A stretch of DNA of 64,000 bases, from assembly GCA_025331125.1 (NCBI GenBank), contig JAOALB010000138.1, positions 1-64,000 on the forward strand, in the 5' to 3' direction. Numbering within the stretch: position 1 is the stretch's first letter; the number at the start of each line of letters is the position of its first letter. This document shows positions 43,331 through 55,689 of the stretch, piece by piece. The position numbers were made by a program, and so were the translations under genes. The notes below the pieces were generated by a model. The model was not told where the DNA came from. It saw only the letters and a list, made by a program, of their open reading frames with translations, and did no database searches. Origin of the DNA: Mycogone perniciosa (lineage: Eukaryota > Ascomycota > Sordariomycetes > Hypocreales > Hypocreaceae).

Positions 43331-44229
43331 ATGGCCTCTTCAAAAACCGCTAGTCAAATCGTAAAGTAATACGTCACTGTTATTTCAGTTGCGGCACTCT
43401 GAGCTGACATACCTTACAGGCTTCGTGAAGCAGAAGAATTCACAGATTTTGTCTTCACTTGTGAAGGGCAAAGGATTCCTGTCCATAAGATCATCATTTG
43501 CAGCCAATCTCAGGTCTTTTATGCAGTATGCACAAAACCTTTCAAGGTAATGCTACTCTGTCGACTGGGCCACCTCAAGAGACTTATGGCACCCAGGAGG
43601 CGTCAGGGACGTACGAGATCAATGACACCCCAATTACGATGGTACGGCGAATGGTCGACTACCTCTACACTGGCAACTACGATGTAATAGCGACAGATGC
43701 GGATAAAAGCGACGAGATGGACGAGGTGTCCACTCTACTAGTCCATGCAAAGATGTTCACCTTAGCAGATACATACCTCATCGACGGGCTACGCTCCCTA
43801 TCGGTAGCCAAGTATGGCGAGATACTGGAACAAGGATTTGATGCCTATAACATCCTCTGTTCAATACCTGAGGTTTATACGCAGACCCCTGCCACGGCTA
43901 GAGAACTCCGCGACATGGCCCTAAATTTCGCTAGGAAGAATCTTGCGCCATCGCTTGTCTCGCCAAAGGTCAAAAAAGTCTATGAGGAGGTCAGTGCCGA
44001 TGCCCCTGAATTCACCAAGGAGCTTCTCGATTCGTTTTTGCAACATCCTTTGGTTGGTACTTGTTCCAATTGTGGGTGTAATAAGGTAGTGCCAGTTGAG
44101 GCACTGCAGTGTAGATGCAAGGCGTGCGGCAAAGGCGGCGCTACAACCTGGAGTAATAAGTCGCGGCTACCGGCGTCTTGCGGCCAAAAGAGGTCTTTGC
44201 TTGAGTGTCAGCTTGGACAACTGCAATAG
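43331..44229 (+). CDS. BTB/POZ domain protein with C-terminal Cys cluster
   Basis: 264 residues from exons 43331-43365, 43420-43546 and 43597-44229 (phases 2 and 0). The BTB fold is clear: EEFTDFVFTCEGQRIPVHKIIICSQSQVFYAVC (~15-50), then ITMVRRMVDYLYTGNY and LLVHAKMFTLADTYLIDGLRSLSVAKY. BTB domains dimerise and often link to Cullin-3 or transcription, but no partner domain is visible. Near the C-terminus there is a Cys cluster, CSNCGC ... CRCKACGK, spaced like a small zinc-binding knuckle. The first exon is only 35 bases and depends on a GTAATA donor chosen for frame. Confidence 0.82.
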
Positions 44230-44869
44230 TTGAGAAAAGTTTGTGATGAAGGCAGGAAGGTAAGTTCTTCTATCTCGGAGTGCGGGTGAGCCTTTTTTCT
44301 TGGTCCTGAAAGGTTAGAGGCTGCAGTGCTGAGTGCGGCACTGTGGCCAATGGATCATCATGTGCATTTTACTGTCGAGGCACTGTGCTTGAGACCTGGC
44401 TATAGTCTTTATTTGTTTCATTGTTTATATGTGTCTGGGTCCTGTGGCCTAATACCGTTCTAAACCTCAGCTGAAAATGAATAATAAAAAATTGTCAGAC
44501 TACAAATCCAGCAAAAGTGAGGCTCCACACAATATGCGTGGATAAGTGAGCCCGAGAGTAGGTAATGTGAGTTGCAAGACGGGCATGTCAAACTGGATAT
44601 CATATGCAAGGAACTACTCCTAGTTAAAAGTGGTAACTCTACATTGTCAGTTACATTATTATTTTAGATAGGGACATTCATATCATCTTTCAAGGCAGAC
44701 AAATATTCCAGGCCCTATAGAGATACGGTTGAACGGACTGGACAGAGCGACGGTTGATTCAACGTTAAACCTTCGTGTATGCGAGTGCTGGCCGTGGTGA
44801 CGTACGGCATGTAGGCCCTTCCCCCACTATAACATATCGTCAGACTTGGGACAGAAGTTATAATTGTCC
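44230..44869. other. spacer after the BTB gene
   Basis: The 3' flank of the BTB gene, with nothing recognised. Confidence 0.45.
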
Positions 44870-45133
44870 TTCCATAGGAACATTGGAAACCCCAATGACA
44901 GCAACCCCAATTTGAAGCCAGATGCCCCCATCACTGTACAGATCATCGTTCACCCTACTCAGTTGATCTTGGTCAAGAACCTTGGCTACAAGACCAAATT
45001 CAAGAACACCTTGAAGTCTACTTTTGACAAGGCAGGCAAAGCCGCCAAGCAGCAAGACGGGTTCTTCCGACTCTTTGGTGTTTCAATCAAGATTGACAGC
45101 GATCACATGAAGCTGGGCCGTGGCCTCCAATGA
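44870..45133 (+). pseudogene. short gene fragment, function unknown
   Basis: An open frame of about 88 codons ending at TGA 45133, without an ATG of its own in a convincing place. It reads ...DAPITVQIIVHPTQLILVKNLGYKTKFKNTL...GFFRLFGVSIKI... and looks like a piece of a beta-rich, Lys-rich protein. A TCCATAG at 44871-44877 could be a splice acceptor for an unseen upstream exon. It could be the end of a gene I cannot reconstruct or a relic of a larger family member. Confidence 0.3.
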
Positions 45134-45783
45134 CTGACTCCACTGAGTGGTATGGAACATTCTCCAGGACCTTCTTTAAACTTCAAGACTTTGAGTTTCA
45201 CCCTCTTTTGTGGCCACCACCGCCTTCAATATTGCATCTGTCTAAGAAGATGGAATTTGAATTTTTTTAGAGGAGAACGTGGCTCTCAAGGCCAAGATCT
45301 TGGGAACCAAAGATGACGCTGAAAGTCTCGCAGAGTGCAGGACGAAGAACACTCCAAGTTTGGAAAGCTAATTGTTGTCCCCTAATAGGGGTAGTGGTTG
45401 ATAGACTTGAGCCTCAAGATGGATGTCGCTGTGGTGATTCACCCATCCACTCCGTCCCTTCAGACTCTGCTCTGTACGTGAATCATACTATACGTCATCA
45501 TAAACTTAGAGTACTCAAGAGTCAAGCAACTATTAATAAATATTACACTGGTCATCTCCCAAAAGACCCATTGATATTCGCTTTCGCCATCCTCTTTCTC
45601 AGACTAAATTCATATTGCCACATCAACTAATACCATCCACTGATCCCAAGTCCCATCCAAAGCGTGCTGGGTAGATAATACATACAAACAAAGAAAATAA
45701 TGGTGACTTGCCATCGGGTCGATAAAAATACAAAACATAACCATGTTCTAGAAGCAGCCCTCCCCACATACCTTGGTCCCTTT
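45134..45783. other. spacer before the GPCR gene
   Basis: The 3' flank of the GPCR gene. No coding frame of note. Confidence 0.45.
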
Positions 45784-47423
45784 CTATAGGCTGTTGGATG
45801 CCTTGTCCCCTGTAGTCGACATGCGCCTCAGTTCAACATCGCTCCCCACTCCTGTTGCCGAATCTCCATCGTCGAGGGAAGAGTCAGACCGTCCTGCGGG
45901 TCCTCCTATCCGGTCATTTATGGCAATATCCTCTCGCTGTCGTTCTACCAGTCCAGTATCTTCCTCGCCGTTGCGTTTCTCATGAACCCAACTCTTCAAC
46001 CCTCGCCAACTCGTCACGAAGAAAATCACGGCATTCCAGAGCCCCTGGAGCGGCAGCACCGCCGCCGTAGCCACATGGAACTCGTATGGCGACTCGCCAT
46101 CTAGCCAGCCGTGAATGCGATTGAGACTACTCGGTATCCACGTAACCAAAACGCTGATGGCGAAGAGGAAGCTCGTGCGTAGGTAAGCGCGCTTGATGGG
46201 GTCGTTGATATGGAACTTGCTTGAGATAGCTCTAACGGCGTAGCGGAAGCGTGAGAAGTGCGATGCCTCGGGAGGATCATCTTTCAGAGGTGACGTAGTG
46301 ATGGAGGAGTAGAATTGATTGTCCGATTGCTGCATCTCGGGAGGCGAGCCGTCGAGGGAGACGTGCGTAGCGTTGGGGAGATGTGCGAGCTTGGGCTCTT
46401 GCGGGCAGGACGTTGTGGCGAGGGAGTGGATGACTTGGACCTCAGTGGTTCTGGTGCCGTAGTAGCCCTGCTGAGCTATTTCTGCTCGAGTCTGCACATT
46501 GAGAGGCAAAGGTTAGTAAATTATCGGTTTGAATGGGGCGTTATTGGGACATACGATATCCAACTCTTTCTGATCCCTATTCCGAGACGTCGAGAAGCTG
46601 CGCAGCTGATTCCGCATGCGAAAGACATGGTATCCAACCAAGAAATAGCACAGGAGTGAGCCGACTATGCATATCCAGACCAACATGTAGTACGTGTAAA
46701 TACGAATGTAATCCCACTCGCGACCAACCCAACACCAGATCTACTTGCAAGTCAGGCAAAGGTAAAGAGATGGTGAAGCTGAAAAGGGGTAAATGGCTTA
46801 CTGTTGCTCCGCCGTACACAAGACCCCGATCGGGGCTCCTGACGAGTAGGAGAGACAGCGCAATAACGAATGGCCCCCCGTAGCATATTAAGCAGTATAC
46901 CCACCACAGCTTGCGGAATGAGTCGGGGTTGGTGTGGAAGTAGAAGACGAGAAAGACGTTGATGGCCATGGCCAGCGACCACCAGGGGTCAGATTGCATG
47001 AACCTATTAGGAGTGATCAACTTCCGAGGACACTCTCTTTATCTACTGTGAAAATAAAAGCGAAGAAGGTAAATCCTGTGGCTTGGTTGTTCCTACGGAG
47101 TGGTCAAGCCAAGGTGAGTTCAAGGTGACTTACATCTCAAACAAGAAGCTCTGCGTCTGACACAGCGCCGTCGCCTGCCCAGCCTCTATCCCATCAAAGG
47201 CAATGATGCTCCCAACACTGGCACCGATATTGGCGACGCTCGCAAAGACGATAAAGGTATTCTGCACATTGCGCACCCGTCGCACCAATCCATACGCCAG
47301 GAAGATGAGCATGACAGACACCAGGCTGACGGTACCGCCGATGCGCTCCACGAGCACGAGCGTCTCGATTTGACTGTCCGTCAGTTTCTCTGCCTCGGGC
47401 AGCCCTGTGGAGTTTGAAGACAT
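45784..47423 (-). CDS. cAMP-receptor-like (CRL) G-protein-coupled receptor
   Basis: Exons 47423-47134, 47003-46802, 46740-46555 and 46491-45784 give 461 residues. The protein has about seven helices. The first (VERIGGTVSLVSVMLIFLAY) is followed by the loop RRVRNVQNTFIVFASVANIGASVGSIIA. Then FMQSDPWWSLAMAINVFLVFY, IWCWVG, and a long third loop rich in Ser/Thr/Pro between helices 5 and 6. Helices 6/7 end with LPLQGLWNAVIFFVTSW, typical of the Dictyostelium cAR-like/GprH-type class in fungi. The Cys in ALCQTQSFLFEM is a candidate disulfide partner. The C-tail is charged and probably phosphorylated. The ligand is unknown; in related fungi such receptors act upstream of cAMP signalling. Confidence 0.88.
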
Positions 47424-47441
47424 GATGATGAACCGAGATGC

Positions 47442-47488
47442 AGAAAGAGAAGAGAGGAGAAGAGAGGAGAGAAGAGGAGAGGAGAAGC
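47442..47488. repeat. purine-rich tract in the GPCR leader
   Basis: A run of AGAGAAG/AGGAG units, hence a pyrimidine tract on the gene's sense strand just upstream of its ATG, as often near fungal transcription starts. Confidence 0.7.
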
Positions 47489-49922
47489 TGGTGATACTGT
47501 GGATGGTGATGGAAATGGATGCTGAAGGAGAGTTTCGAAACAAATACCGTATGTTGAAGATGTAGAAGAAGAAGAAGGAAAAAGAGGGGGAACCCCAAGA
47601 TGATGAAGCTCTGAGCACTGAAGAGTCGAGAACCGGTGAAGATGCCTACTAAGTAGTGGTGGCCAGCTGCTGCGCGGAAGGCAGTTCGGTTCGGTTCAGT
47701 TACACTTCAGCAGACTTCGTTCAGTTCAGCTGTACGGTGAAGAAGCAGCCGCATAACAGAACAGAGCCACAAACTGCCACCGACTTTTCTTTCGTCCTGC
47801 TTCCGCCTCTACCTCTCTTTTCCAAGCCTCACGAAGACACGATATCAGTTGAGCAACGTAGGCTGCACCTATAAGTGGTGCACCATGGAGCCTTATTGTG
47901 ACACTGCAGCAGCACGACGCTCCCTTTTTCGGCTGGCCAGCGGAATACGACCGTTTAGCTTCCTGTACGAGTAATTCTCATCAATGCCGCTCGTGTAACA
48001 GGGAAGAGCAGCTGTTGCGGGCGCAATTGCTGGGTCAATCTCTGGAGAGTGGAGTTGGCCAATTCGAATAGTATGTACGGAGTATTCGTACTCCGTATAT
48101 CCGGAGAGTCAGAGATACGAAGCAGAGAATAGTCTACGGAAGAATGTGAGAGCTCCAATTGGGACTGGACTGTTGCACGGATGCATAGATCGGCACATGG
48201 ATCTGGACGACATAGCCCACGATTACTCGAGAATCACGCGAGTGCGCCCGCTCGCCTATCCACACTATCGATCCAATGTACCCGGATATCCATTCCAGGT
48301 CCAATAGTGACCTCAGAACAACAGACCATAGAGTCCAAGAAATTAACAGTTGTTCTAAATTATCTTTTTTTAAATTCCCGCAGTTTGCTTGCTTGCTCTT
48401 CGACCTCCCCCCCCCTCGCACCAGCGCGGAGCGGCCTTTGGTCTGAGAGCGCCCAACACACACATCTCAAGCCTCGCGTGCCACCAAGCCGAGAGGGATT
48501 GGCTCTCCAGATCCCATGCCACGAGCCATGGGGAGATTCCCAGGGCAGCCTGCATGTCGAACAGGCAAATGAATTTCCGAACGCTGCCCAAGCGGTGTCG
48601 CACATGCTGTCCCCAGCGCTTTTGGCGCGCAAACGATGGGGGTGAAAGAGGTGCATCTCGTGTGAATTGACCGGCAATGCGACGGAGATAGGGGAAACCG
48701 CTCTTGTTAGTTTCAAGGACCCTGAGATCGTGAGATATGATGTTTGCTGCATGGCATGGCATGACGAGACCACGTGGAGAAATGTGACAGAATCCTCGAC
48801 TATGCAAGCCACTCTCAACTTCCGAATGCCGCCGTTCTCACGCCATCATCTGCTTCGTATGGAGCAACCCATTTCGTTAAACCAACATCGCTATACTCCA
48901 TGCTTACGCCATCAAGCCACGACTCCCAGCCACAAAAAGCTGTTGGCCGTCTCCCCTCCCCCCCCCTCTTGGCGGCTATATATATCCATATTCTCCGAAA
49001 CGTTACGATGCAACGCAGCTGAAGCCACCGCCAACAGCTACCACACCTCAACGACTCGCCCAACATCTCTGTTCCGTGCCATTGATCCCAAGAAACACAA
49101 TCCTTAACCCGGTGGCCCTTGATCCGGTGACATCACAAGGAGGAGAAGAAGCATAACCCCCAGGGTAATTCCTGTGTCGTCGTTACCGGCAAGCTAATTT
49201 ATTTGCCCTTGTGGAATGTCTCGGCAACAACTTCATCGGTATCCGTCAACGTCCAAGCATTTTGGTGGATACGATGCAACCCTTCACAGCCATTGCCAAG
49301 CTTCAGATCTCCCTGCAAAGCTTGGTTCAACCACCTACACAAAAGACCCTTCTTCCATTTCGTTGCATTCCATTTCAACAATAGTGTCATGAGAGAGAGA
49401 CAGAGAGCACGGATACCTGCTTCTCAGCGCCAATATGCTCTTCTCACCGCCCATCTTTGAAACATGTTTGTCGTTTTTCTATTTTTGTACAATATTTCCT
49501 CACATGATATTCGCTGACATGCGCAAAAGGTGGTTGGTTGGTGTATCGGATTCCCAATACCAGCGTGGTTTGTAAATCGTGATTCACTAATAGTCCTCGT
49601 AGACATTCGTAGCTATTTCCTTTCATCTCGTATCCAACCAAAAATACTCCAGCAGGGACTAGAATTTACGCCCATTCATCATCGGTTAAAAGGGCAGAAA
49701 CAATGAAAGCCTACCACCCATAGATCTCCAACCCAGGACGTTGTCTATACTCGAAGAGTCACACCATGCCGCACATGTCTCAAGATCCCCATTCACTAGT
49801 ACTTCGCCGTAGTATAAGCCCTGTGACACAAAACTTGCGTTGTAGTAGATCTACCCACGCGCTTCCGAGACAGTCCCAAAACTCCAACACAGTGTCAGCA
49901 CACCATGTGAGCCTTCCCACGC
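47489..49922. other. 2.4-kb gene-free stretch
   Basis: Only short frames without recognisable content. It contains the TACGGAGTA hairpin at 48076-48097. No tRNA or rRNA seen. Confidence 0.5.
48076..48097. repeat. inverted TACGGAGTA pair forming a TTCG-loop hairpin
   Basis: TACGGAGTA at 48076-48084, TTCG at 48085-48088, TACTCCGTA at 48089-48097. This is a perfect 9-bp stem with a four-base loop. Confidence 0.9.
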
Positions 49923-51625
49923 TTAGATGGTGTACAAAAAGTCAGGTCGTTGGTCGCCCATGGCTCGCAGTTCCTCCTCCGACTTGCCATGGGCCAAGTG
50001 GTCTCGCTGTCCGCTCTGGCGCTTCTTGTTCTCTCTCATGAGCAGTACCGTCATCAAGGCACTTCCACAAAACATGCCTACAAACAAGTATGCAATAATG
50101 GTGCCGTGGCCCTCTAGGAATCGGGGCTTGTTGAAGTAAATGTTGCTGCTCACAATACCGTTCAAGTTGCCCCACCCAATGACGAAGCCAAGGATAACAC
50201 CACGTTTGTAGACACCTTCAACGTTGTTGGAAATCCACACAACTGTGAGAGGAATGACTGGGTAGAGGCCCATGGCTCCCAGAAAAGTACCCGCGTACTG
50301 TACATAAGGGTTGGTCGATGCCATCAGCATGGCAAATCCAGTAATGCTAATTGGCGCGCAGCAAAGGTTGAAGATGGCTCGCTTCCCGGTTGAGTCAGAC
50401 CAGAAACCAACCACAACAGTCAGGACGGCCGCCGCCGCATAGGGTGGAACACTGAGAAGCTGATTCTTGATGATAGCGTCTGGGGTTGTGAAGCTCATGT
50501 TCTGAATGATGGATGGCAGGAAAAGGCTGAATGAATACAACGGCATCAGGGAACCCATGTAGATGAGCATGCCAACGTATGTCTTCCAGTCCTTGACAGC
50601 AGCCCAGAAGTATTCCATCTTGAACGACTCATGCTGCGCAGAGGCCTGCTGGTCCTGGCTAAGTCGGTAAAGCACACGTGCGCGGTCTTCTTTGGTCAAG
50701 AACTTGGCCTCGTCGGGGAAATCCTGGACCACCCAGAATGAAATGATGCCGACAAGAATGGTAATGCCACCCTCAATGATGAAAATCCAGGCCCAACCAG
50801 GGAGGCCACCTATGCCGTTCATGTTCTGGATGGCGGCTGCGAGGAGGCCACCAAAGGACCCCGCAAGGGCTGCAGCAGAAAAGAAAATGGCAGCTCGGAG
50901 ACCAAACTCATTGCGCTTGTACCAGCATGAGAGGTAGTAGTTGACGCCGGGAAAGAGACCGGCTTCGGTGAGTCCCAGGAACCAACGGGCGGCCATAAGA
51001 CCAGACCAGTTCTTGACAAAGCCCATCCCCAGCATACATGCTCCCCATAGGATGCTTCTCCATAGTCAGCCACCATCAATGAGAAACCAGGATTTCTCCC
51101 AAGAGAAACGCTTACATGATAATGGGGAGGAAAACCGAGGGACGGAACCGCTTGAGCAGGAGATTGGAGAGACTCTCAAAGAGAGCATAGGAGACGAAGA
51201 AGATTGTGAGGTTGGCATCATATTGCCGATCTGTCAACTTCAGGTCTGTTTCGAGATGTGCGACTTTTGCGTTGCCGATGTTTGTGCGGTCAAGAAAGCA
51301 CATTAAATACAGCAAGCAGAGCTGTGTCCAGGTTAGCAATTGCCTCCGGTAGGGGGCAATCAAGCTTGTGTCTGTTTGCGATTGAACATACCCAAGGAAT
51401 GAGCGTCATATCAAGCTTCCACAGCAGTTTGCGATCCTGCAGGCCACCATGTTAGTTACATATGCACTCTCACCGCATGGCCTGGGACTAGGAAGCTGAA
51501 GCTTTGGAACTCACTATCGCCGCTCTTTCTTCGTCAGACAATCCCGCATCGGGATCGACGAGATGGTGGACCTCGACATCGGCATTGGAGATGTTGTCCG
51601 ATATGTTCTTTTCTGTGTCGCTCAT
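49923..51625 (-). CDS. MFS transporter of the Dal5/Tna1 (anion:cation symporter) family
   Basis: 497 residues from exons 51625-51515, 51436-51392, 51321-51116 and 51054-49923. Family landmarks are DRKLLWKLDMTLIPWLCLLYLMCFLDRTNIGNAK in the first helix region, RFRPSVFLPIIM after helix 2, and GLTEAGLFPGVNYYLSCWYKRNEFGLR between helices 4 and 5, all typical of allantoate/nicotinate-type permeases (ACS family). About 12 helices; the tail is charged (HGKSEEELRAMGDQRPDFLYTI). The substrate is likely an organic anion such as nicotinate or allantoate, but cannot be set from sequence. The 45-base second exon was placed by the conserved first-helix wording. Confidence 0.9.
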
Positions 51626-51709
51626 GATAGGCAGACGTTGGCGGGAAACACGCAGAGAGCCTCCAAAAAACAACAAAATAGACAAAAAATATTAACAATA
51701 AAATTTGTG

Positions 51710-51710
<1 letters not shown>

Positions 51711-51736
<26 letters not shown>
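51711..51736. repeat. (CA)n microsatellite
   Basis: Thirteen CA units, 86 bases upstream of the MFS start on its minus strand, so TG-rich in the leader or promoter. Confidence 0.9.
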
Positions 51737-51741
<5 letters not shown>

Positions 51742-54700
51742 CACCGGCAGCCAAACCAATCCTTCAAGTAGCGAAGGGGAAGGAGAGGTGGTTGTGGGAG
51801 GAGAGGAAAACGAGGGTCCTGATCGGCGGCAGCTGCTCCTTTAGTCTCAGACAGTCGGGCGCCAAGTCCCTGTGGTCGTTCGACTTAAGCGATATATGCG
51901 AGAAGAAGAAGAGCAAATGACGAAATGCAGTGCTTGTAAGGGGATCATGAACCGAGTCCAGAGGGGGTGCGGGAGGCGGGAGCTCCAGTATTATGGAAGG
52001 TTGATGGGTATAACCACTGAAAACCAAAACGGGCAGAGAAAGGTTAGGTTGTTCGTTCGTTCGCGCCTCCAACCACGGAGCGTCCTCACCTTTTTATTTA
52101 TCCGTCATGTCTGATAATACGGAGTAATAGGTACGACTAGAGTAGTATGCTATTATGTGCTAGCTAATACATACTCGTAGGCATGCCATCCCATGCACAG
52201 CACACAGCTCGGCAAGGGGGTGTGTGGGCAGTGGGTAAGGTACTAAGGTAACCTTGTCAACAAGCCTAGTTGCCAAGATGCTGTCGAACCTGTTTACGGA
52301 AGTGGAGGAAGAGCTAAATAGGCACCTAGCCAGGAGTCCCGGCGTCTGGATGTGGAGGTGTGTGCGGAGAAGAGGAGGGCGGAAAGGCCGATATGGAAAG
52401 GCCGATATGGACAATGGCATCCATTTTGCGGAGGACCAGCGAAATCTAGATTTGTTAGCCGAGACGCTGTTCATAAGCCTAAAACGAAGCCTAAAAAGCG
52501 ACCAAGCAAGCCCCTGTAGCACTATTCGTACCGTGAAATTACCAATCTGTCGGTCTTATTACTCAGCCATCTACTCTCGTCGCATCGTAAGTTATCGAGT
52601 TACGATTCATGGAGATTGCCATGACTTACGTACTCCGCATGTACTCGTACTTCGGCCTTAATGTCTACCACTCCGAGTATCCCCGCGAAACACGGGCTCG
52701 CCTACGATAGTACTAGTATGCACGGGGTACGGAGTAGTGGTTCCATCACAGTGATGCGCAACTCTTAGCGTTATTTGGAGAAGCAACAACTCTGGACTGT
52801 TTGCGGGGGTCCAAAAGCCGAGCCCCCAAACCCCCCCTCTCTCTCTCTCTCCCACTTCCTCTTCGGGACGAAGCCGATGTCAATTGCCGCCAAACGGGTG
52901 AGAAGAGGCGACTCCTCTCCGAGCCTCCAAATCAACCACCTCAAAGGGAGGGCCAAGGAGGAGGGGACCCTTGTAGCAGAAGGCGTGTGTGTGTACGAGT
53001 GGTAATTCGTACTTCGGACACGTCAGCGAGTAGAAGCACGATCCCTCTCGAGTTCAGCTTCTTCTTCGTCTCCTCTCTTTGACCGACGAGGAAACCTCAT
53101 CAGTGGCGTTGATTGGCGGCCTCGTTTCGCTCCCTATCCACCTGCACACAAGGTCCCTAGATGAACGATGTAACGCTGGCCGCTCTCCACCAACCTCATC
53201 CCAGTAAGTCAACGATAGTGGACCGTGCACCAAGCACTGGGCGGAACCCTGTCTGTCTATCGAGGAGAAGGATTGATGATGCCGTTACACGATGCAGCGC
53301 TATGGGAGCTTGGATGCCGTCTTATTTCTGCCTAGAAAGCAGACATCCATCCGATGGCGGCAGATGCCAAGTCCCGGCCCAAGCTGCGTCATTTTGGAAG
53401 GGATATTGGTTTTGTCTTTGTTCTTGTATGTATGTATCCCAATCCATATGCGGCCGCCGTGAGACACACACTGTACATGGGCTGTTAGATAGCACGGAGA
53501 TGTATTAGTGCTGTTTGTTGATTGCTGTTGGTTCCTTTGTTCCGTTCTTGCGTATCAACGCATACCCCTTCGTGCGATATCAGACATTCCGTTTGCCCCC
53601 CACACATCTCCGTCTCCATATTCCCACACCGGCCCCATCTCAATCTCAATCTCATCTCATCTCATCTCCGCCCTCGATTTCCCTTCCCGGCGCCGACCGT
53701 CTTGTCCCTTTCGCCCGCACCAGTCCGTTTCACAGAACGGACAGCTCAGCTCGCACGTTTCATACACATCCATTCCATGGCAAACAAAACCCCGCGATAT
53801 TAAACGATCCAGGGCCAAAGCATCTATACTACTAGTATATGCTGCAAAGGTATTGCCCCAAAGCGTCGTCCAGTCCAAGCTCGAACAAAGCAGTCTTCGC
53901 CCATCTATCCCAAACCCGGGATTACAAAGAAAGAATAATAAAAAAAGACGCTGTGGCCAAAGTGCTAGAAAATCTTGGGGTCGCACCGTCTTTGATGCCA
54001 CGTTTTTTGTTTTTGCTCAGACGGCATCCCGCCTGTCTGCCTATGGGTGGCTGCAGCTCAATCTCATGAAATGAAGAAAACACAAATAATTAGACGGCTT
54101 TTGGTCCAAGCCAACGGCCAAGCAAGTCTACAGGCAGTGCCAGCAAAACGAAGAAGAAAAAACACCGAGTCGGTTAATGTCTTGGCCGTGATGATAACGA
54201 TGAAAACACAAACAAATAGTAATGCCAACGAGACACGCAAGATGCTGTATAATCCTGTCCTGCAGACTTGGCAGATGGTGGCTGTCGCAACGGGAAGGTA
54301 AAGGTAAAACCCCCCATCAAAGCCAAGCTCATCAAGCCAAGATTGCGGGGGAACAACTCCAGCCCAAAAAACCCGCCCAAAAAGCGCACAGATTGACTAG
54401 AGGAGATCTTTCCCCAAATCTCCATCTACGAGTACCGGTCCCCTTTTCTTTTTTTTTCTCCGGGGGGCTAGAAGCTCACTAAGAAGCTTAGACGAACAGC
54501 GCATCACACCAATTTGTCACCACACCTCCGCATCTGCATTCTGGACGGACTTGTGTCACATCAACATCATATCCCAACAGTTTTCTCGTTCTTTGTTCTG
54601 TTTCCTTCAAACACGCACAATCATCATCAGCCAATCAGAATTTTCACATATCCTCTCCACTTTGGCGTCCAAATATTGATAATAGCTCTCAGCCACTCCC

Positions 54701-55689
54701 CCCTCTTCTACGGGAGCACGCATCTCACGCATATCAAAACAAACGTAGAAACCCGCACAGTTCATCTCCTCATCCTGAACCTCGTCTCTTCAAGGATTAT
54801 CGGCGAAAGCATTCTGCCACGAGTCATGCATCAATCCACACCCTAGTTCCCAATATTCATTGCAGGGAACAGTCTCCATCGCGCTTATAAATCTACCAGT
54901 TATACGGAGTGCGCTACGCCAAAACTACGAATATAGACCAAACACTCGACCCGATATGCACTACTCCGTATATACTATTAATATCATCAGTTTTGCGATC
55001 ACTCTATGATCAATGCAAATAGACGCGCAACTGGGGCTCTAAGCCATGTGACGAGTACCTGCGCAAAGATAATCAAGCTCACAGACAGCCCTTGTGAACT
55101 TCCCTTCCCCAGTTTGTTGGTTCTCTCAAAGATCTGCATCCCACACCCTCCCCCAGATCCGGAATCTCAACAGACCAACAGCGAAACAATCCCAAGGTCC
55201 ACGTTCCCTCCCTTCTCCCGCACGCGCCGCCAAGAACAATATGTTCCGCATGCGGCGTTCATCAGTGGCTAATCCGTACAGTATAAGCCATAGTCATTCG
55301 CAGTCGTCGCTACACAGACTTATGCGTCCGAAATGACTTTCCTGTTCCACGACACGCGTATGCATCACGGGCTCGAGTCCGAGTTCTCCCCCTCCCTTGG
55401 CAGAAGACAATTCATACCGCCAATTCGACTATCGCTGATGCCTAATTTCTTTTTTTCCAATGACAAAGGGGGCAGACTCAGCCTCCGGTTGTCTAGCAGC
55501 GGAAGGCTGCCGCTTGTCCGGTGTGGCGGGCATGTTCACCAGTAGTGCTTATTTAGGATCAGTGGCGTTGAGTGAATAGATTGCATGTCACCCTACGTAC
55601 GAAGACGTCACATAGGTAGGCAATTTGAGACACCAGACAATCGGGTCTATAATGCTCATATCTATAGCCCGTACGACATCTACTTCCCT
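51737..55689. other. 4-kb gene-free stretch
   Basis: The longest gap in the window. Three TACGGAGTA-type units lie at 52118, 52728 and 54962. Two plus-strand pyrimidine-rich zones (53570-53700 and 54500-54850, the second with CCAAT at ~54631) look like promoter or leader regions, yet no plausible coding frame follows them. A non-coding transcript is possible but not shown. Confidence 0.5.

Noticed and set aside
53508..54074. 188-codon plus-strand frame in the 4-kb gap
   Set aside because: The translation reflects CT-rich DNA, with no domain, and overlaps equally long frames in other phases.
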